Shown one piece after another: positions 7,101 to 13,613 of a DNA stretch of 15,521 bases. The position numbers and the translations under genes are program-made. The notes under the pieces were generated by a model that ran no database searches, was not told the DNA's origin, and saw nothing but the letters and a program-made list of their open reading frames with translations. The first letter of the stretch is position 1. Each line of letters opens with the position of its first letter. The stretch spans positions 1 through 15,521 of the forward strand of contig CALZHV010000034.1 in NCBI GenBank assembly GCA_945787485.1. Direction: 5' to 3'. This DNA is from an uncultured Lachnospiraceae bacterium (GTDB lineage Bacteria; Bacillota; Clostridia; Lachnospirales; Lachnospiraceae).

Positions 7101-7905
7101 TTTTGAAGACTTTGGTAATTCTGAATTGATTTTAGAAGCATTACATAAAGGATTATCATATCATCCTAATTCAGAAAACAATGGTATTTGTTTAAATAGT
7201 ATTAATAGTTATGAATTGGAAAAATTATTTGAAAAACTATATAATGACAAGAATGTAGACACCTTACAGGTTTCACAATTGGAGTTTGCTTATGTACAAA
7301 AATTTGATTTGGATTTTGAACCCAAATGTCTAATAGAAAACTTATTGAGTGAGCCGTCATTATTTTTAGAAATTATTTCATACTACTATAAAAATGACGA
7401 ATACGATAATGACGCAATACAGAAAATAAACAAATCAATTGTGAACAATGCATTCGAAGTATTAGGAAGAATAAAACGACTCCCTGGACAACAAGAAAAT
7501 CAAATTGACAAGGGACACTTCAACAATTGGATAACCGAATTAAGGAAATTAGCCGAAGAGAAAAAATATAAAAAAGCTTGCGATATAGAAATAGGTAAAA
7601 TTCTTTCATATTCACCCATTGATGAAGATGGAGTTTGGCCACATAAATATGTTCGGGAATTTTTCGAACTTAATTCTTCTGAAATCTTGGAAAACAATTT
7701 TAGAATTGGCTTATTTAACCAAAGAGGAGTACATGCTGTTACCGGTGGAGATGAAGAGGAGAAGATAGCCAAAAAATATTATGATTATGCAGAAAAGTTG
7801 CGAATATCATATCCTCGAACATCTTATATCTTAAATACCATAGGTGATAGCTTTAAAAGTGAGTCTCAATGTGAAAGAGCCAGAGAGTTGAAAGGTTATT
7901 ATTAA
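4144..7905 (+). CDS. Large Mrr-like nuclease / degenerate STAND-like protein, probable defence protein
   Basis: A 1253-aa cytoplasmic protein; ATG preceded by AGGAAGTG with 7-nt spacing. Residues about 1-165 resemble an Mrr/PD-(D/E)xK nuclease domain: NGYDG (D58), PDGMSVWECGTDK (E78, K83), a TTFCFVTSR strand, then the ANNLEMWLDQ helix. Residues about 190-450 follow the order of a STAND-type NTPase, but at the P-loop position (LIILSTESKIEG, about 218-229) there is no GxxxxGK[ST], so nucleotide binding is doubtful. The rest is a long all-helical region that could form solenoid repeats. The C-terminal segment (about 1190-1245: FRIGLFNQRGVHAVTGGDEEE, then PRTSYIL) looks like a conserved tail of a family of similar large proteins I have seen only as hypotheticals. 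It stands alone between its own promoter and terminator, next to the att end. The probable role is a single-gene anti-phage sensor/nuclease; this rests on architecture and context only. No frameshift or internal stop is apparent. Confidence 0.75.
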   Translation: MNILSIKASDIENWTNMNPRRAQELLPKLLWKLILASSNNIEDHHFPFENAVQYNGYDGYIKTTDNNPFYPDGMSVWECGTDKNIKEKFNEDYNKRSENPNGVDPKQTTFCFVTSRIWNHREGIAEFTLQKQKEGIWKNVRIMDANNLEMWLDQCPSVSVWFSKIIGKDVYDLVDLGTYWDSIVSKTKPQLTAEFFRKGREKLITEEIINLIEKNEKLIILSTESKIEGILTIAAELLENQDIKHKQLLSKIIVALSSEALNNACQNFNDSIIIPAFKNEKDQINIQGTIIIPTEKNGPIDLLYKNSARCHLSSRRRRDFSASLESIGYNANEADKMTSDVKCRFSPLLQKLTSDVNLKIPYWFQQNDVKFLVPALLANAWDSNYNGDKEAIELLSGKSFDEYIESIQNFTVGDNAPIFNLDNSFACISVNELWDILLQFITGDNFKRYKECIKMVFSAKDPVYELPEEKQPFASLYDKRPRFSSRFKKGLILSMTKIVEFGEDDKTSGFCSNSVNECNALVTEIFDKLNSRQDWFTICEYIPDFVEATPDVIASVIEKNIKDEANAFWCLFENLDSSFFGRTYYTSILWALEKLMWLEQYCVRSVYSLVRIAEKKFNYKMTNSPIESLYKFFCLWYPQGALSSENRIILLSKIIEEYYFTGRNLINTLFPSGSGIVGNLSEFQWRYIEKKKIEVTTKDYYNSIEIIAEHFVKTLTACYDDWKIIIKYFTIFDKAFETLKVDKNDLVLSIPDNDKLKLCEDLICKISRHKKFANADWSLPEKTLNKLEQLYNLLLPNSPLKYVAFYSHDFYGLNPCVFDKGNYDYEKEKNELQKERVEALEKTLDEFGFGSLYQIVPQVSNISLLANSLTSSKYVDNITIDFIKTAHNEIPRFVEMLVNSMYYIKGVTFFHPLLENGSEDVQFIINQLPIKPDVIELIDKMSKEQQIAYWENVDAWILPEEKEFAQDCMIKLLQVNRPYSVMRQLYFEDFGNSELILEALHKGLSYHPNSENNGICLNSINSYELEKLFEKLYNDKNVDTLQVSQLEFAYVQKFDLDFEPKCLIENLLSEPSLFLEIISYYYKNDEYDNDAIQKINKSIVNNAFEVLGRIKRLPGQQENQIDKGHFNNWITELRKLAEEKKYKKACDIEIGKILSYSPIDEDGVWPHKYVREFFELNSSEILENNFRIGLFNQRGVHAVTGGDEEEKIAKKYYDYAEKLRISYPRTSYILNTIGDSFKSESQCERARELKGYY

Positions 7906-7941
7906 AAGTTCACATTATAAAGGTGTAAAACCTAATATTGC

Positions 7942-7976
7942 AAAAAATAGCTCACAGAAATGTGGGCTATTTTTTT
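7942..7976 (+). terminator. Intrinsic terminator of the Mrr-like gene
   Basis: TAGCTCACA (7948-7956) pairs with TGTGGGCTA (7961-7969, one G-U) across a GAAA loop and is followed by seven T residues. It lies 37 bp after the stop codon and insulates the defence gene from the downstream operon. Confidence 0.9.
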
Positions 7977-8008
7977 ATATAAAAAACTAAGAAAGGAGGC
8001 ATTTTACT

Positions 8009-8335
8009 ATGAACGATTTTGAAAGGAAATACCGCATGGCTGTAGAATTACGAAAGCAGTATCCGAAAGGAACAAGAATTGAACTTTTGTCAATGAATGA
8101 TCCTTATGATCCTGTTCCTGCAGGTACAAGAGGAACTGTTGATTATGTCGATGACGGAGCTACAATTCATATGCTTTGGGATAATGGCAGAACGCTCTCA
8201 ATCGAGCCAAATCAAGACAGTTTTAGAAAGCTAACCGAACAGGAAATTGAAGAAGAAAACACAGCAATTTGCGTAGAAGAAACAACTAATGAAATGCATG
8301 AAAATGAAGAGCAGACACAGTCAATGGGAATGTGA
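8009..8335 (+). CDS. DUF4314 family protein
   Basis: 108 aa; ATG with a strong AAAGGAGG site 9 nt upstream. Residues about 18-75 (YPKGTRIELLSMNDPYDPVPAGTRGTV...IHMLWDNGRTLSI) are a clear DUF4314 domain, a small beta-rich module resembling SH3-like folds and common in conjugative elements and phages of Firmicutes. The C-terminal 30 residues are acidic (EEE, ENEEQ) and low complexity. It is the first gene of the accessory block, 34 bp before the cytosine methyltransferase gene and presumably co-transcribed with it. No promoter is obvious in the 32 bp between the preceding terminator and this gene. The molecular function of DUF4314 is unknown. Confidence 0.88.
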   Translation: MNDFERKYRMAVELRKQYPKGTRIELLSMNDPYDPVPAGTRGTVDYVDDGATIHMLWDNGRTLSIEPNQDSFRKLTEQEIEEENTAICVEETTNEMHENEEQTQSMGM

Positions 8336-8369
8336 GGTGTATTGAAAAAATTGAAATGTCGGATTAGCT

Positions 8370-9485
8370 ATGGCAATCCGTGTACTGGATATGTTCTGTG
8401 GAATAAGTGCATTCCGCAGTGCAGCAGAAATAATAGGCGGCTTTGAGTTTGTCGGATATTGTGATAATGATCCGATACCCATTGCCGCCTATCGTACTTT
8501 ATATGACACAAAAGGAGAAAAATATTTTAATGACGCAAAAACCATCAAGACAGATGAAATCCCTGATTTCGATATTCTTGTCGGTGGCTTCCCCTGCCAA
8601 CCATTCTCCGCTTCAGGAAGAAAATTGGCATTTGAAGATGAAAGAGGAACTTTGTTCTTTGAGCTTACCCGAATACTTGCAGCAAAGCGTCCTCCATTTT
8701 TCATCTTTGAAAATGTTCCCAATATTCGAACGATTGAAGACGGGAAAGTTTTTACGACCATCCTCAGCGAAATATCAAGATTGGGGTATGTGTGTGAATG
8801 GCAAAATATTGACGGCTCATCTTATCTTCCCCAAAGCCGAAAGCGCATATTCTTTGTTGGATATCTTGATCAGAGATGCGCCGGAGAAATATTACCTATC
8901 GAAAGAAAAATCGGAAAGGCTCTTCAAGAACTCACATATAAGAAGCCACAAGGAAGCAGAGTCTATGATTCAAACGGAACAGCCGTAACTCTTACAGCCT
9001 CCGGCGGGGGTTTTGGCAGTAATACGGGAATGTACTTCGTTGATATGAATGAAGATTCAAAATTTACGGATACAGCAAGATGTATTACTACAAGACAGGA
9101 TTCGGGAATCAGTAAGCACAAGGGTGAACATTCGGCAGTATTTGTTGAAGAAGATGGAGTGTATCCTGTAATTAATCCCGATAAAGAAAAAGTATGGCAG
9201 AATGGTACAAGAATAAGACCAAATGGCGCTCCTGCTTTTTGTATCACTGTTACAGACAGGCACGGAATCATTCATAATGGCAGAATACGCAAGTTGATGC
9301 CTCAGGAATGCTTTCGGTTGCAAGGCTTTACTGATGAGCAGTTTTTCAAATTGAAAGATGAGTTGGGATTGCTTGATTCGAAACTGTATAAGATTGCCGG
9401 AAACAGTATTATGGTTCCTGTTTTAGTTGATATATTAGGAAGAATCAAAGCAGTTAATGAAAAATACAAAATTACGAAAGGGTGA
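8370..9485 (+). CDS. DNA (cytosine-5-)-methyltransferase, solitary
   Basis: 371 aa, the normal length for a type II m5C methyltransferase. Motifs appear in canonical order: I (VLDMFCGISAF, 5-15, an unusual CGIS in place of the common AGIG), IV with the catalytic Cys (GGFPCQPFSASG, C76), VI (ENVPN, 114-118), VIII (QSRKRIFFVG, 155-164), IX (RKLMPQECFRLQGF, 307-320) and X (AGNSIMVPV, 343-351). Residues about 180-300 form the target-recognition region; the specificity cannot be read from sequence. It transfers a methyl group from SAM to cytosine C5. No restriction endonuclease gene adjoins it, so it is probably an orphan that protects the element or alters expression. The ATG has only a weak GGAT site, and no other in-frame start exists after the upstream TGA at 8352, so translation may depend on coupling to DUF4314. 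It is followed directly by the YubB-like gene. Confidence 0.93.
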   Translation: MAIRVLDMFCGISAFRSAAEIIGGFEFVGYCDNDPIPIAAYRTLYDTKGEKYFNDAKTIKTDEIPDFDILVGGFPCQPFSASGRKLAFEDERGTLFFELTRILAAKRPPFFIFENVPNIRTIEDGKVFTTILSEISRLGYVCEWQNIDGSSYLPQSRKRIFFVGYLDQRCAGEILPIERKIGKALQELTYKKPQGSRVYDSNGTAVTLTASGGGFGSNTGMYFVDMNEDSKFTDTARCITTRQDSGISKHKGEHSAVFVEEDGVYPVINPDKEKVWQNGTRIRPNGAPAFCITVTDRHGIIHNGRIRKLMPQECFRLQGFTDEQFFKLKDELGLLDSKLYKIAGNSIMVPVLVDILGRIKAVNEKYKITKG

Positions 9486-9490
9486 TAAAA

Positions 9491-10546
9491 ATGCCAAACT
9501 GGGTACAAATCAATCTAACCTTCAGTGGTGATAAAGCTGAAATAAAGCAAATGCTTGAAGCAATTAAAAATGATGATATAGGCTATGGTTCTATTGATTT
9601 CAACAAAATTATTCCTATGCCCGAACCCCTGAATATAGAAAGCGGCTCAAAAAGTATCCAGGGAATAGAAATGGTAAAAGAATACCTTGAAAGTATGCCC
9701 GAAGAACTCAAAAACAAGGAAGGCACATATGAGGAATTCTTTGATGATTTGCGTAAACACCGTGATGACCTTAATGATGATGAAAAGGAAATTTGGGATA
9801 TTGGTGTTATTGCAGTAGATAATCTTCATAAGTATGGTGCTCCGACATGGCGCGAATGGGCATACAAAAATTGGGGTACAAAATGGAATGCTTACGATTT
9901 CGATGAAATGTCCGAAGAAAATAATACCATATATTTTCAGACAGCTTGGTATGCACCTGTACCGGCCATTTTGAATTTATCTCAAAAATATCCCAATATT
10001 GAAATGTCAATGAGGTATGCAGATGAAGATTTAGGACACAACTGCGGAACGGTTGTCTTCAAAAACGGTAGCATCACAGAAGAAAAGTATCCCGAAACAC
10101 GAAAAGAAGCGTTGGAGTTTTCAGCAGAAATGTGGGATACAGAATTGGACAGTTACAGTCTGCACATTAATCAAACAGGAACAGATTATGTGTCTACTTG
10201 GAAAAAAGATTTCGAACTTGTTGAGTTGTTCGGCAAGCCTGCTCTTTTTACTAACAAAAGACTTAACCTGGAGGATGTACCGCTTGGACTCAATCTCTAT
10301 TATTTTCGTCATAATGATGAAGGCGAGATTACAGCCATAGAGCCGAATGTAAAGGTCAACAATGCAGGCTCGGTATTGACAAATGAAACGATTGACTTCA
10401 GCAAGAATGGATACATTGAATTTACAGAAGATAACAGTCCTAATTTTATAGGTGTCGAAGATTTATCCATTGATGATTATATTACTGAAAATTTTTCATT
10501 GGATGAATCGGAAGAACAGACAGGAGATATGAATTTATGCCAATAA
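9491..10546 (+). CDS. YubB-like / LPD28 two-domain protein
   Basis: 351 aa from the ATG at 9491, which has GGGTGA upstream and gives the family's typical MPNW start. An in-frame GTG at 9482 overlaps the methyltransferase stop and is less likely. Residues about 1-185 match the YubB-like (DUF1281) pattern: MPNWVQINLTFSG, FNKIIPMPEPL, WAYKNWGTKWNA, FQTAWYAPVPAILNLSQKYP, a ferredoxin-like fold known from plasmids. Residues about 225-300 (LVELFGKPALFTNKRLN...VPLGLNLYYFR...VNNAGSVLT) match LPD28, a large-polyvalent-protein-associated domain of mobile elements. The tail is acidic. It overlaps the next gene by 10 bp. Likely an accessory or establishment-phase protein of the element; biochemical activity unknown. 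Confidence 0.85.
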   Translation: MPNWVQINLTFSGDKAEIKQMLEAIKNDDIGYGSIDFNKIIPMPEPLNIESGSKSIQGIEMVKEYLESMPEELKNKEGTYEEFFDDLRKHRDDLNDDEKEIWDIGVIAVDNLHKYGAPTWREWAYKNWGTKWNAYDFDEMSEENNTIYFQTAWYAPVPAILNLSQKYPNIEMSMRYADEDLGHNCGTVVFKNGSITEEKYPETRKEALEFSAEMWDTELDSYSLHINQTGTDYVSTWKKDFELVELFGKPALFTNKRLNLEDVPLGLNLYYFRHNDEGEITAIEPNVKVNNAGSVLTNETIDFSKNGYIEFTEDNSPNFIGVEDLSIDDYITENFSLDESEEQTGDMNLCQ

Positions 10547-11118
10547 AAGAAATTACCATCGACGAACTGCGCCGAATGGAAGGCAAGGAAGGACTTATAC
10601 TTCAAGGCTGCGGTGGAGATCTACAGGAATGGCTTGACGGAGTAAATGAAATGCTGACAAAGGATGGAATACTCCTTAACGGTTCTAAATTTGAAATAGC
10701 ATATTCCTTTAAAAAAGATGAGCTTACCAATCTGCTCTATCCCTTTGAAAATGTCGAGCTTGATATGGGGAGGCTCGCTACATGGAGGCTATCAACACAT
10801 TCACAGTTTTACGGCACTTGGCTTTCAGATTATGTTATACATTCTTTCGGCGGATATATTTCAGAAGAAAAGCAAAAGCCGAACTGTGAGCTTATCGGTC
10901 AGGATGGAAACATCTTCAACCTTATGGGAATTGCATCAAGAACACTTCGTCGAAACGGAATGGCTGATGAGGCAAAGGAGATGTGTGATAGAATAACTCA
11001 TTCCGACAGCTACTATTCAGCTCTCAACATAATCGGTGAATATGTAAACATCACCGGTCCAGAAGAAGACGAGTACGGGGATGAAGACGAAGATTTTGGC
11101 TATGAACAGTCTATGTAA
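10537..11118 (+). CDS. Mobile-element-associated protein of unknown function
   Basis: 193 aa, ATG with GGAGA 9 nt upstream and a 10-bp overlap with the preceding gene, indicating translational coupling. I recognise the sequence type (ITIDELRRMEGKEGLILQGCGGD...EWLDGVNEMLTKDGIL in residues 6-46, and QDGNIFNLMGIASRTLRRNGM...ALNIIGEYVNI in about 122-171) as recurring in clostridial conjugative elements, but I know no family name or function. No membrane segments; the C-terminal 20 residues are very acidic (EEDEYGDEDEDFG). Confidence 0.75.
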   Translation: MPIKEITIDELRRMEGKEGLILQGCGGDLQEWLDGVNEMLTKDGILLNGSKFEIAYSFKKDELTNLLYPFENVELDMGRLATWRLSTHSQFYGTWLSDYVIHSFGGYISEEKQKPNCELIGQDGNIFNLMGIASRTLRRNGMADEAKEMCDRITHSDSYYSALNIIGEYVNITGPEEDEYGDEDEDFGYEQSM

Positions 11119-11146
11119 TTTATCTAGTTTTTAATACGGGGGTATT

Positions 11147-11296
11147 ATGAAAATATTGGCTATTATATTATCTTTTTTGTTTGGAGGATTTTTCGGTGTA
11201 ACAACTATGTGCCTTGCTACTGCTGCCAAATCGGCTGATGATTATATGTCTGTTCATCCATATAATAAGTCAGAAAACGAAGAAAATACAAAGTAA
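11147..11296 (+). CDS. DUF3789 small membrane protein
   Basis: A 49-aa peptide. Start MKILAIILSFLFGGFFGV, then TTMCLATAAKSADDY and a polar, acidic tail. One N-terminal transmembrane helix (about 3-20) with the LFGGFFGV...MCL pattern of DUF3789 proteins, which are tiny single-pass peptides found in conjugative-element accessory blocks. The start is supported by a G-rich GGGGG just upstream. It lies 28 bp after the preceding gene and just before the leader of the adenine methyltransferase. Confidence 0.8.
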   Translation: MKILAIILSFLFGGFFGVTTMCLATAAKSADDYMSVHPYNKSENEENTK

Positions 11297-11312
11297 TAAT
11301 TTAAGAGGAATG

Positions 11313-11348
11313 AGGCTGTTTTGCGTATAAACGCGAGACAGCTTTTTT
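11313..11348 (+). terminator. Terminator hairpin in the leader of the adenine methyltransferase
   Basis: A 14-bp hairpin (11313-11326 with 11331-11344, three G-U pairs) closes an ATAA loop. GGCTGT pairs with ACAGCT at the base, and the T run spans 11343-11348. It would end or attenuate transcription between the DUF3789 and methyltransferase genes. Its upper part overlaps an alternative 12-bp helix (next feature). Confidence 0.75.
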
Positions 11349-11360
11349 GTTTATACGCAA
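11321..11360 (+). promoter_or_regulatory. Perfect 12-bp inverted repeat competing with the terminator
   Basis: TTGCGTATAAAC (11321-11332) is exactly complementary to GTTTATACGCAA (11349-11360), with a 16-nt loop containing the terminator T run. Formation would break the 11313-11348 hairpin, so in RNA it is an antiterminator candidate. In DNA it could equally be a dyad operator. Confidence 0.6.
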
Positions 11361-11362
11361 TG

Positions 11363-11386
11363 CACCTCCTTTCCAAATTGGAGGTG
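11363..11386 (+). promoter_or_regulatory. Shine-Dalgarno-sequestering hairpin
   Basis: CACCTCC (11363-11369) is perfectly complementary to GGAGGTG (11380-11386), which is the ribosome binding site of the adenine methyltransferase; the loop is 10 nt. The helix would hide the entire Shine-Dalgarno, giving a second layer of control after the terminator. Confidence 0.7.
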
Positions 11387-11392
11387 ATGAAA

Positions 11393-12319
11393 ATGTCAGA
11401 CAATACTTCTCCGCTTCAGTGGACAGGCAATAAAGGATGCATTTACAAAACAATTGATGCCTTTATGCCGCCACATAAAATCTATATTGAACCTTGTATG
11501 GGAAGTGCAGAAGTGTTTTTGAGAAAAAAGCCTGTTGAAAAGGAAATACTCAATGATTATAACGGTGATTTAGTTAAGTTTTTTAGAGTGCTTCAAAACA
11601 GCAAAAAGCTTGTGTTTCTTATCGGCAGACTTTATTTTTCTTTTAACTCCGAACAGATTTTCAAAGAGAATAAAGAACTGCTGAAAGGTGTTCCTAATAT
11701 TCTTGATGATATAACCGATACGGCAATTCAAATTGAAAATGCTTCCTGGAGTGATATAAAGCTGGCAGTTGCATTTTTTGAAAACCAAACATTCAGCTTT
11801 AGTTCAACAGGTAAAACATTTGCAATTGATAAACGAGATATGACAAGAAAATTTGCAAGATTGGTTACAGCTTGCAGAAGATTGCGAAATGCTATTGTTT
11901 TACATCGAGATTATAAGGACGCTATTCGGTATGCCGCCGGTCCAAATACTTTTATATTGCTTGATCCACCATATAAGGACACAGAAGCATATTATCAAAA
12001 ATCTAATTTTGACAAAGAACAGCATGAAGTACTTTTTGAATTTATGTATGAACTTCATTTGAAATATGAAGGACAATGTAAGTTTATAATCACTTACAAT
12101 AATGATCCGTTTATCTCAGCTCTTGCCGAAAAATTCGGATTTTATACCTATGTGCAAAAAAGGCTTCATAATATGCGGCAAAGTTCAAATCCCGGTGAAA
12201 TGTATGAGGAATTGCTAATTGCAAATTACGATTTGTTGGAGCAAGCGAAAGAAAACAAAAAAGCCTTTATTGAAGAAACAATGCAGATTTCTTTATTTGA
12301 TTATAAATACGATTATTAA
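11393..12319 (+). CDS. Dam-type (D12 class) adenine-N6 DNA methyltransferase
   Basis: 308 aa from the ATG at 11393, 6 nt after GGAGGTG. Upstream in-frame starts at 11321 (TTG) and 11387 are less likely because the first runs through the leader hairpins and the second abuts the binding site. Motifs: LQWTGNKG (about 8-15), motif I YIEPCMGSAEVFL (31-43), NDYNGDLVKFFRVLQ (54-68), motif IV DPPYKD (191-196) and the late ITYNND segment. This order is that of the D12/Dam alpha class that methylates adenine N6 using SAM. No endonuclease gene adjoins, so it is an orphan, probably protecting the element during transfer or marking it. Target specificity cannot be inferred from sequence alone. It is followed by two AbrB-like genes. 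Confidence 0.92.
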   Translation: MSDNTSPLQWTGNKGCIYKTIDAFMPPHKIYIEPCMGSAEVFLRKKPVEKEILNDYNGDLVKFFRVLQNSKKLVFLIGRLYFSFNSEQIFKENKELLKGVPNILDDITDTAIQIENASWSDIKLAVAFFENQTFSFSSTGKTFAIDKRDMTRKFARLVTACRRLRNAIVLHRDYKDAIRYAAGPNTFILLDPPYKDTEAYYQKSNFDKEQHEVLFEFMYELHLKYEGQCKFIITYNNDPFISALAEKFGFYTYVQKRLHNMRQSSNPGEMYEELLIANYDLLEQAKENKKAFIEETMQISLFDYKYDY

Positions 12320-12333
12320 AAGGAGAAGCAACT

Positions 12334-12561
12334 ATGGAATTTGATGTAAAAATAAAAATAGATTTACCCGAGGATGTTGCAGAAACCATAGGGATAAACG
12401 AGGATTCCTATCTTGAAACCTATTACGAAAAAGGTTATTTATATATTCGTAATGTACCGGACGAAGAACTCAACGAAATGATTTCTGACGGAAGAGTGTA
12501 TGCTTGTGAGGATTGTGAGCTTGTGTGTCCTCATTGTAAGCGATGCATAAATGAGGTTTGA
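12334..12561 (+). CDS. Small AbrB-like protein with a Cys-rich tail
   Basis: 75 aa; ATG with AAAAGGAG 8 nt upstream, 14 bp after the methyltransferase. Residues about 5-45 (VKIKIDLPEDVAETIGINEDSYLETYYEKGYLYIRNV) have the beta-strand/short helix pattern of AbrB/SpoVT swapped-hairpin DNA-binding domains, though weakly. Residues 58-71 carry CEDCELVCPHCKRC: five cysteines in three CxxC-like units that could bind zinc or another metal. Its pairing with a clearer AbrB protein 14 bp downstream suggests a joint regulator. Function otherwise unknown. Confidence 0.65.
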   Translation: MEFDVKIKIDLPEDVAETIGINEDSYLETYYEKGYLYIRNVPDEELNEMISDGRVYACEDCELVCPHCKRCINEV

Positions 12562-12575
12562 TTGGAGGTGTGAAA

Positions 12576-12884
12576 ATGAAAATTTTTAGAATCTTAGGTA
12601 AAAGAGGCAGAGTTACAATTCCTTATGAAATCAGGCAGAGAGTTGGTTTCAAGTATAACGATGTGCTTTCTTTTACACAGTCAGATAACAATACAGTTAT
12701 TGTTAAGCGTGAAGTTATTTGCGATGAAAACTGCCCAATGTACAGTGATGATTGTGATTTGCAGTCCGAAAGCATAACTCTGACAGAATTTCTTGATGGT
12801 TTGACAGAGGAAGAACAGAAAACGGCTCTTGTACATCTGTCAGCAAATTGGGCTATGAAGCAGGGAGGCGCAAACCGTGTCTGA
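12576..12884 (+). CDS. AbrB/SpoVT-family transcriptional regulator
   Basis: 102 aa from the ATG at 12576, which has GGAGGTG upstream; an in-frame ATG at 12558 overlaps the previous gene's stop and the binding site. Residues about 3-45 (KIFRILGKRGRVTIPYEIRQRVGFKYNDVLSFTQ...TVIVKR) are a typical SpoVT/AbrB DNA-binding domain with the GRVTIP core. A Cys-containing linker (CDENCPMYSDDC, about 48-60) follows, then a C-terminal helix. AbrB dimers bind AT-rich promoter DNA. It overlaps the DUF3849 gene by 8 bp. Possibly it controls this operon, for example at the leader dyad at 11321-11360; that is inference. Confidence 0.8.
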   Translation: MKIFRILGKRGRVTIPYEIRQRVGFKYNDVLSFTQSDNNTVIVKREVICDENCPMYSDDCDLQSESITLTEFLDGLTEEEQKTALVHLSANWAMKQGGANRV

Positions 12885-13599
12885 TTATGTAATGCTTTAC
12901 AATTATTCACTCAATGATGCAAGGCATTTGGGAGAGGTTGATAAATGGCGTGAAAGTCATTGGGCAAATATTAATTGCGCAAGGGCAATTGAAAAGGCAA
13001 TCACTGAAAATTTTAAGGATAATACCTTGAATACGGATTGCGTCAAATCAATTATTGACGAATACGGCTTTGACCGTGTTAACTTTATACTTCGCTACAC
13101 ACTTAAAAAGAGTCCGGATGATTTAAGATATTCCGAAGCAAACAGAAAGTGGGGCGCGAGTCTATACTCTCCAAGCAGCAATATGCGTCAGGAATATTAT
13201 GTAAATTCACATCCTGCACTTCTCAACGGATTTATCAATGAGGCAAGAAAAGTGTGGAACGATCTGCATCTGTGGGACAGTTCTCATTGCATTGACGAAA
13301 CAGGACTTGATTATGAGGGCAGAATTCTCGTTATATCCCCTTCAAGTCTCAAAGATAAATACAAGACGCCGGAGGATCAACTTTTTAAAGCCACAGGAGG
13401 TTTCGGTTGTTCTCCTACTGCAATAGGCAGAACGGTGTATGGTTTTTTCATTAAAGATAATGAAGAAGCGTGCTTCGGGCGTTCTGATTTTATCGGTGTA
13501 ATGAAGGATGAATTCATTCCTAATTGGGCTAAAGAAAAGCTCAATATATCAGAGGATAGCGCCGAGCCTGTGGAGGACGGCGGTATGTCGATGTCATAA
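12877..13599 (+). CDS. DUF3849 domain protein
   Basis: 240 aa, GTG start with GGGAGG 8 nt upstream, overlapping the AbrB gene by 8 bp. Residues about 1-130 match DUF3849 (YNYSLNDARHLGEVDKWRESHWANINCARAIEKAI...NSHPALLNGFINEAR), a domain of clostridial mobile-element proteins. Residues about 145-210 (YEGRILVISPSSLKDKYKTPEDQLFKATGGFGCSP...GVM) form a second conserved module also seen next to helicases and large polyvalent proteins. No catalytic motif recognised. The tail is acidic and Ser/Met-rich. Role unknown, probably element establishment or maintenance. Confidence 0.8.
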   Translation: MSDYVMLYNYSLNDARHLGEVDKWRESHWANINCARAIEKAITENFKDNTLNTDCVKSIIDEYGFDRVNFILRYTLKKSPDDLRYSEANRKWGASLYSPSSNMRQEYYVNSHPALLNGFINEARKVWNDLHLWDSSHCIDETGLDYEGRILVISPSSLKDKYKTPEDQLFKATGGFGCSPTAIGRTVYGFFIKDNEEACFGRSDFIGVMKDEFIPNWAKEKLNISEDSAEPVEDGGMSMS

Positions 13600-13613
13600 G
13601 CGAGGTTATTAAT

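Noticed and set aside
8336..8372. Frameshifted longer N-terminus of the cytosine methyltransferase starting at TTG 8342
   Set aside because: The upstream frame (LKKLKC...) could be an extension only after a one-base shift, its spacing to GAGGTG is too short, and motif I is complete from the ATG at 8370.
8443..8988. 181-aa plus-strand open frame
   Set aside because: Shifted-frame shadow inside the cytosine methyltransferase, whose motifs are all in the other frame.
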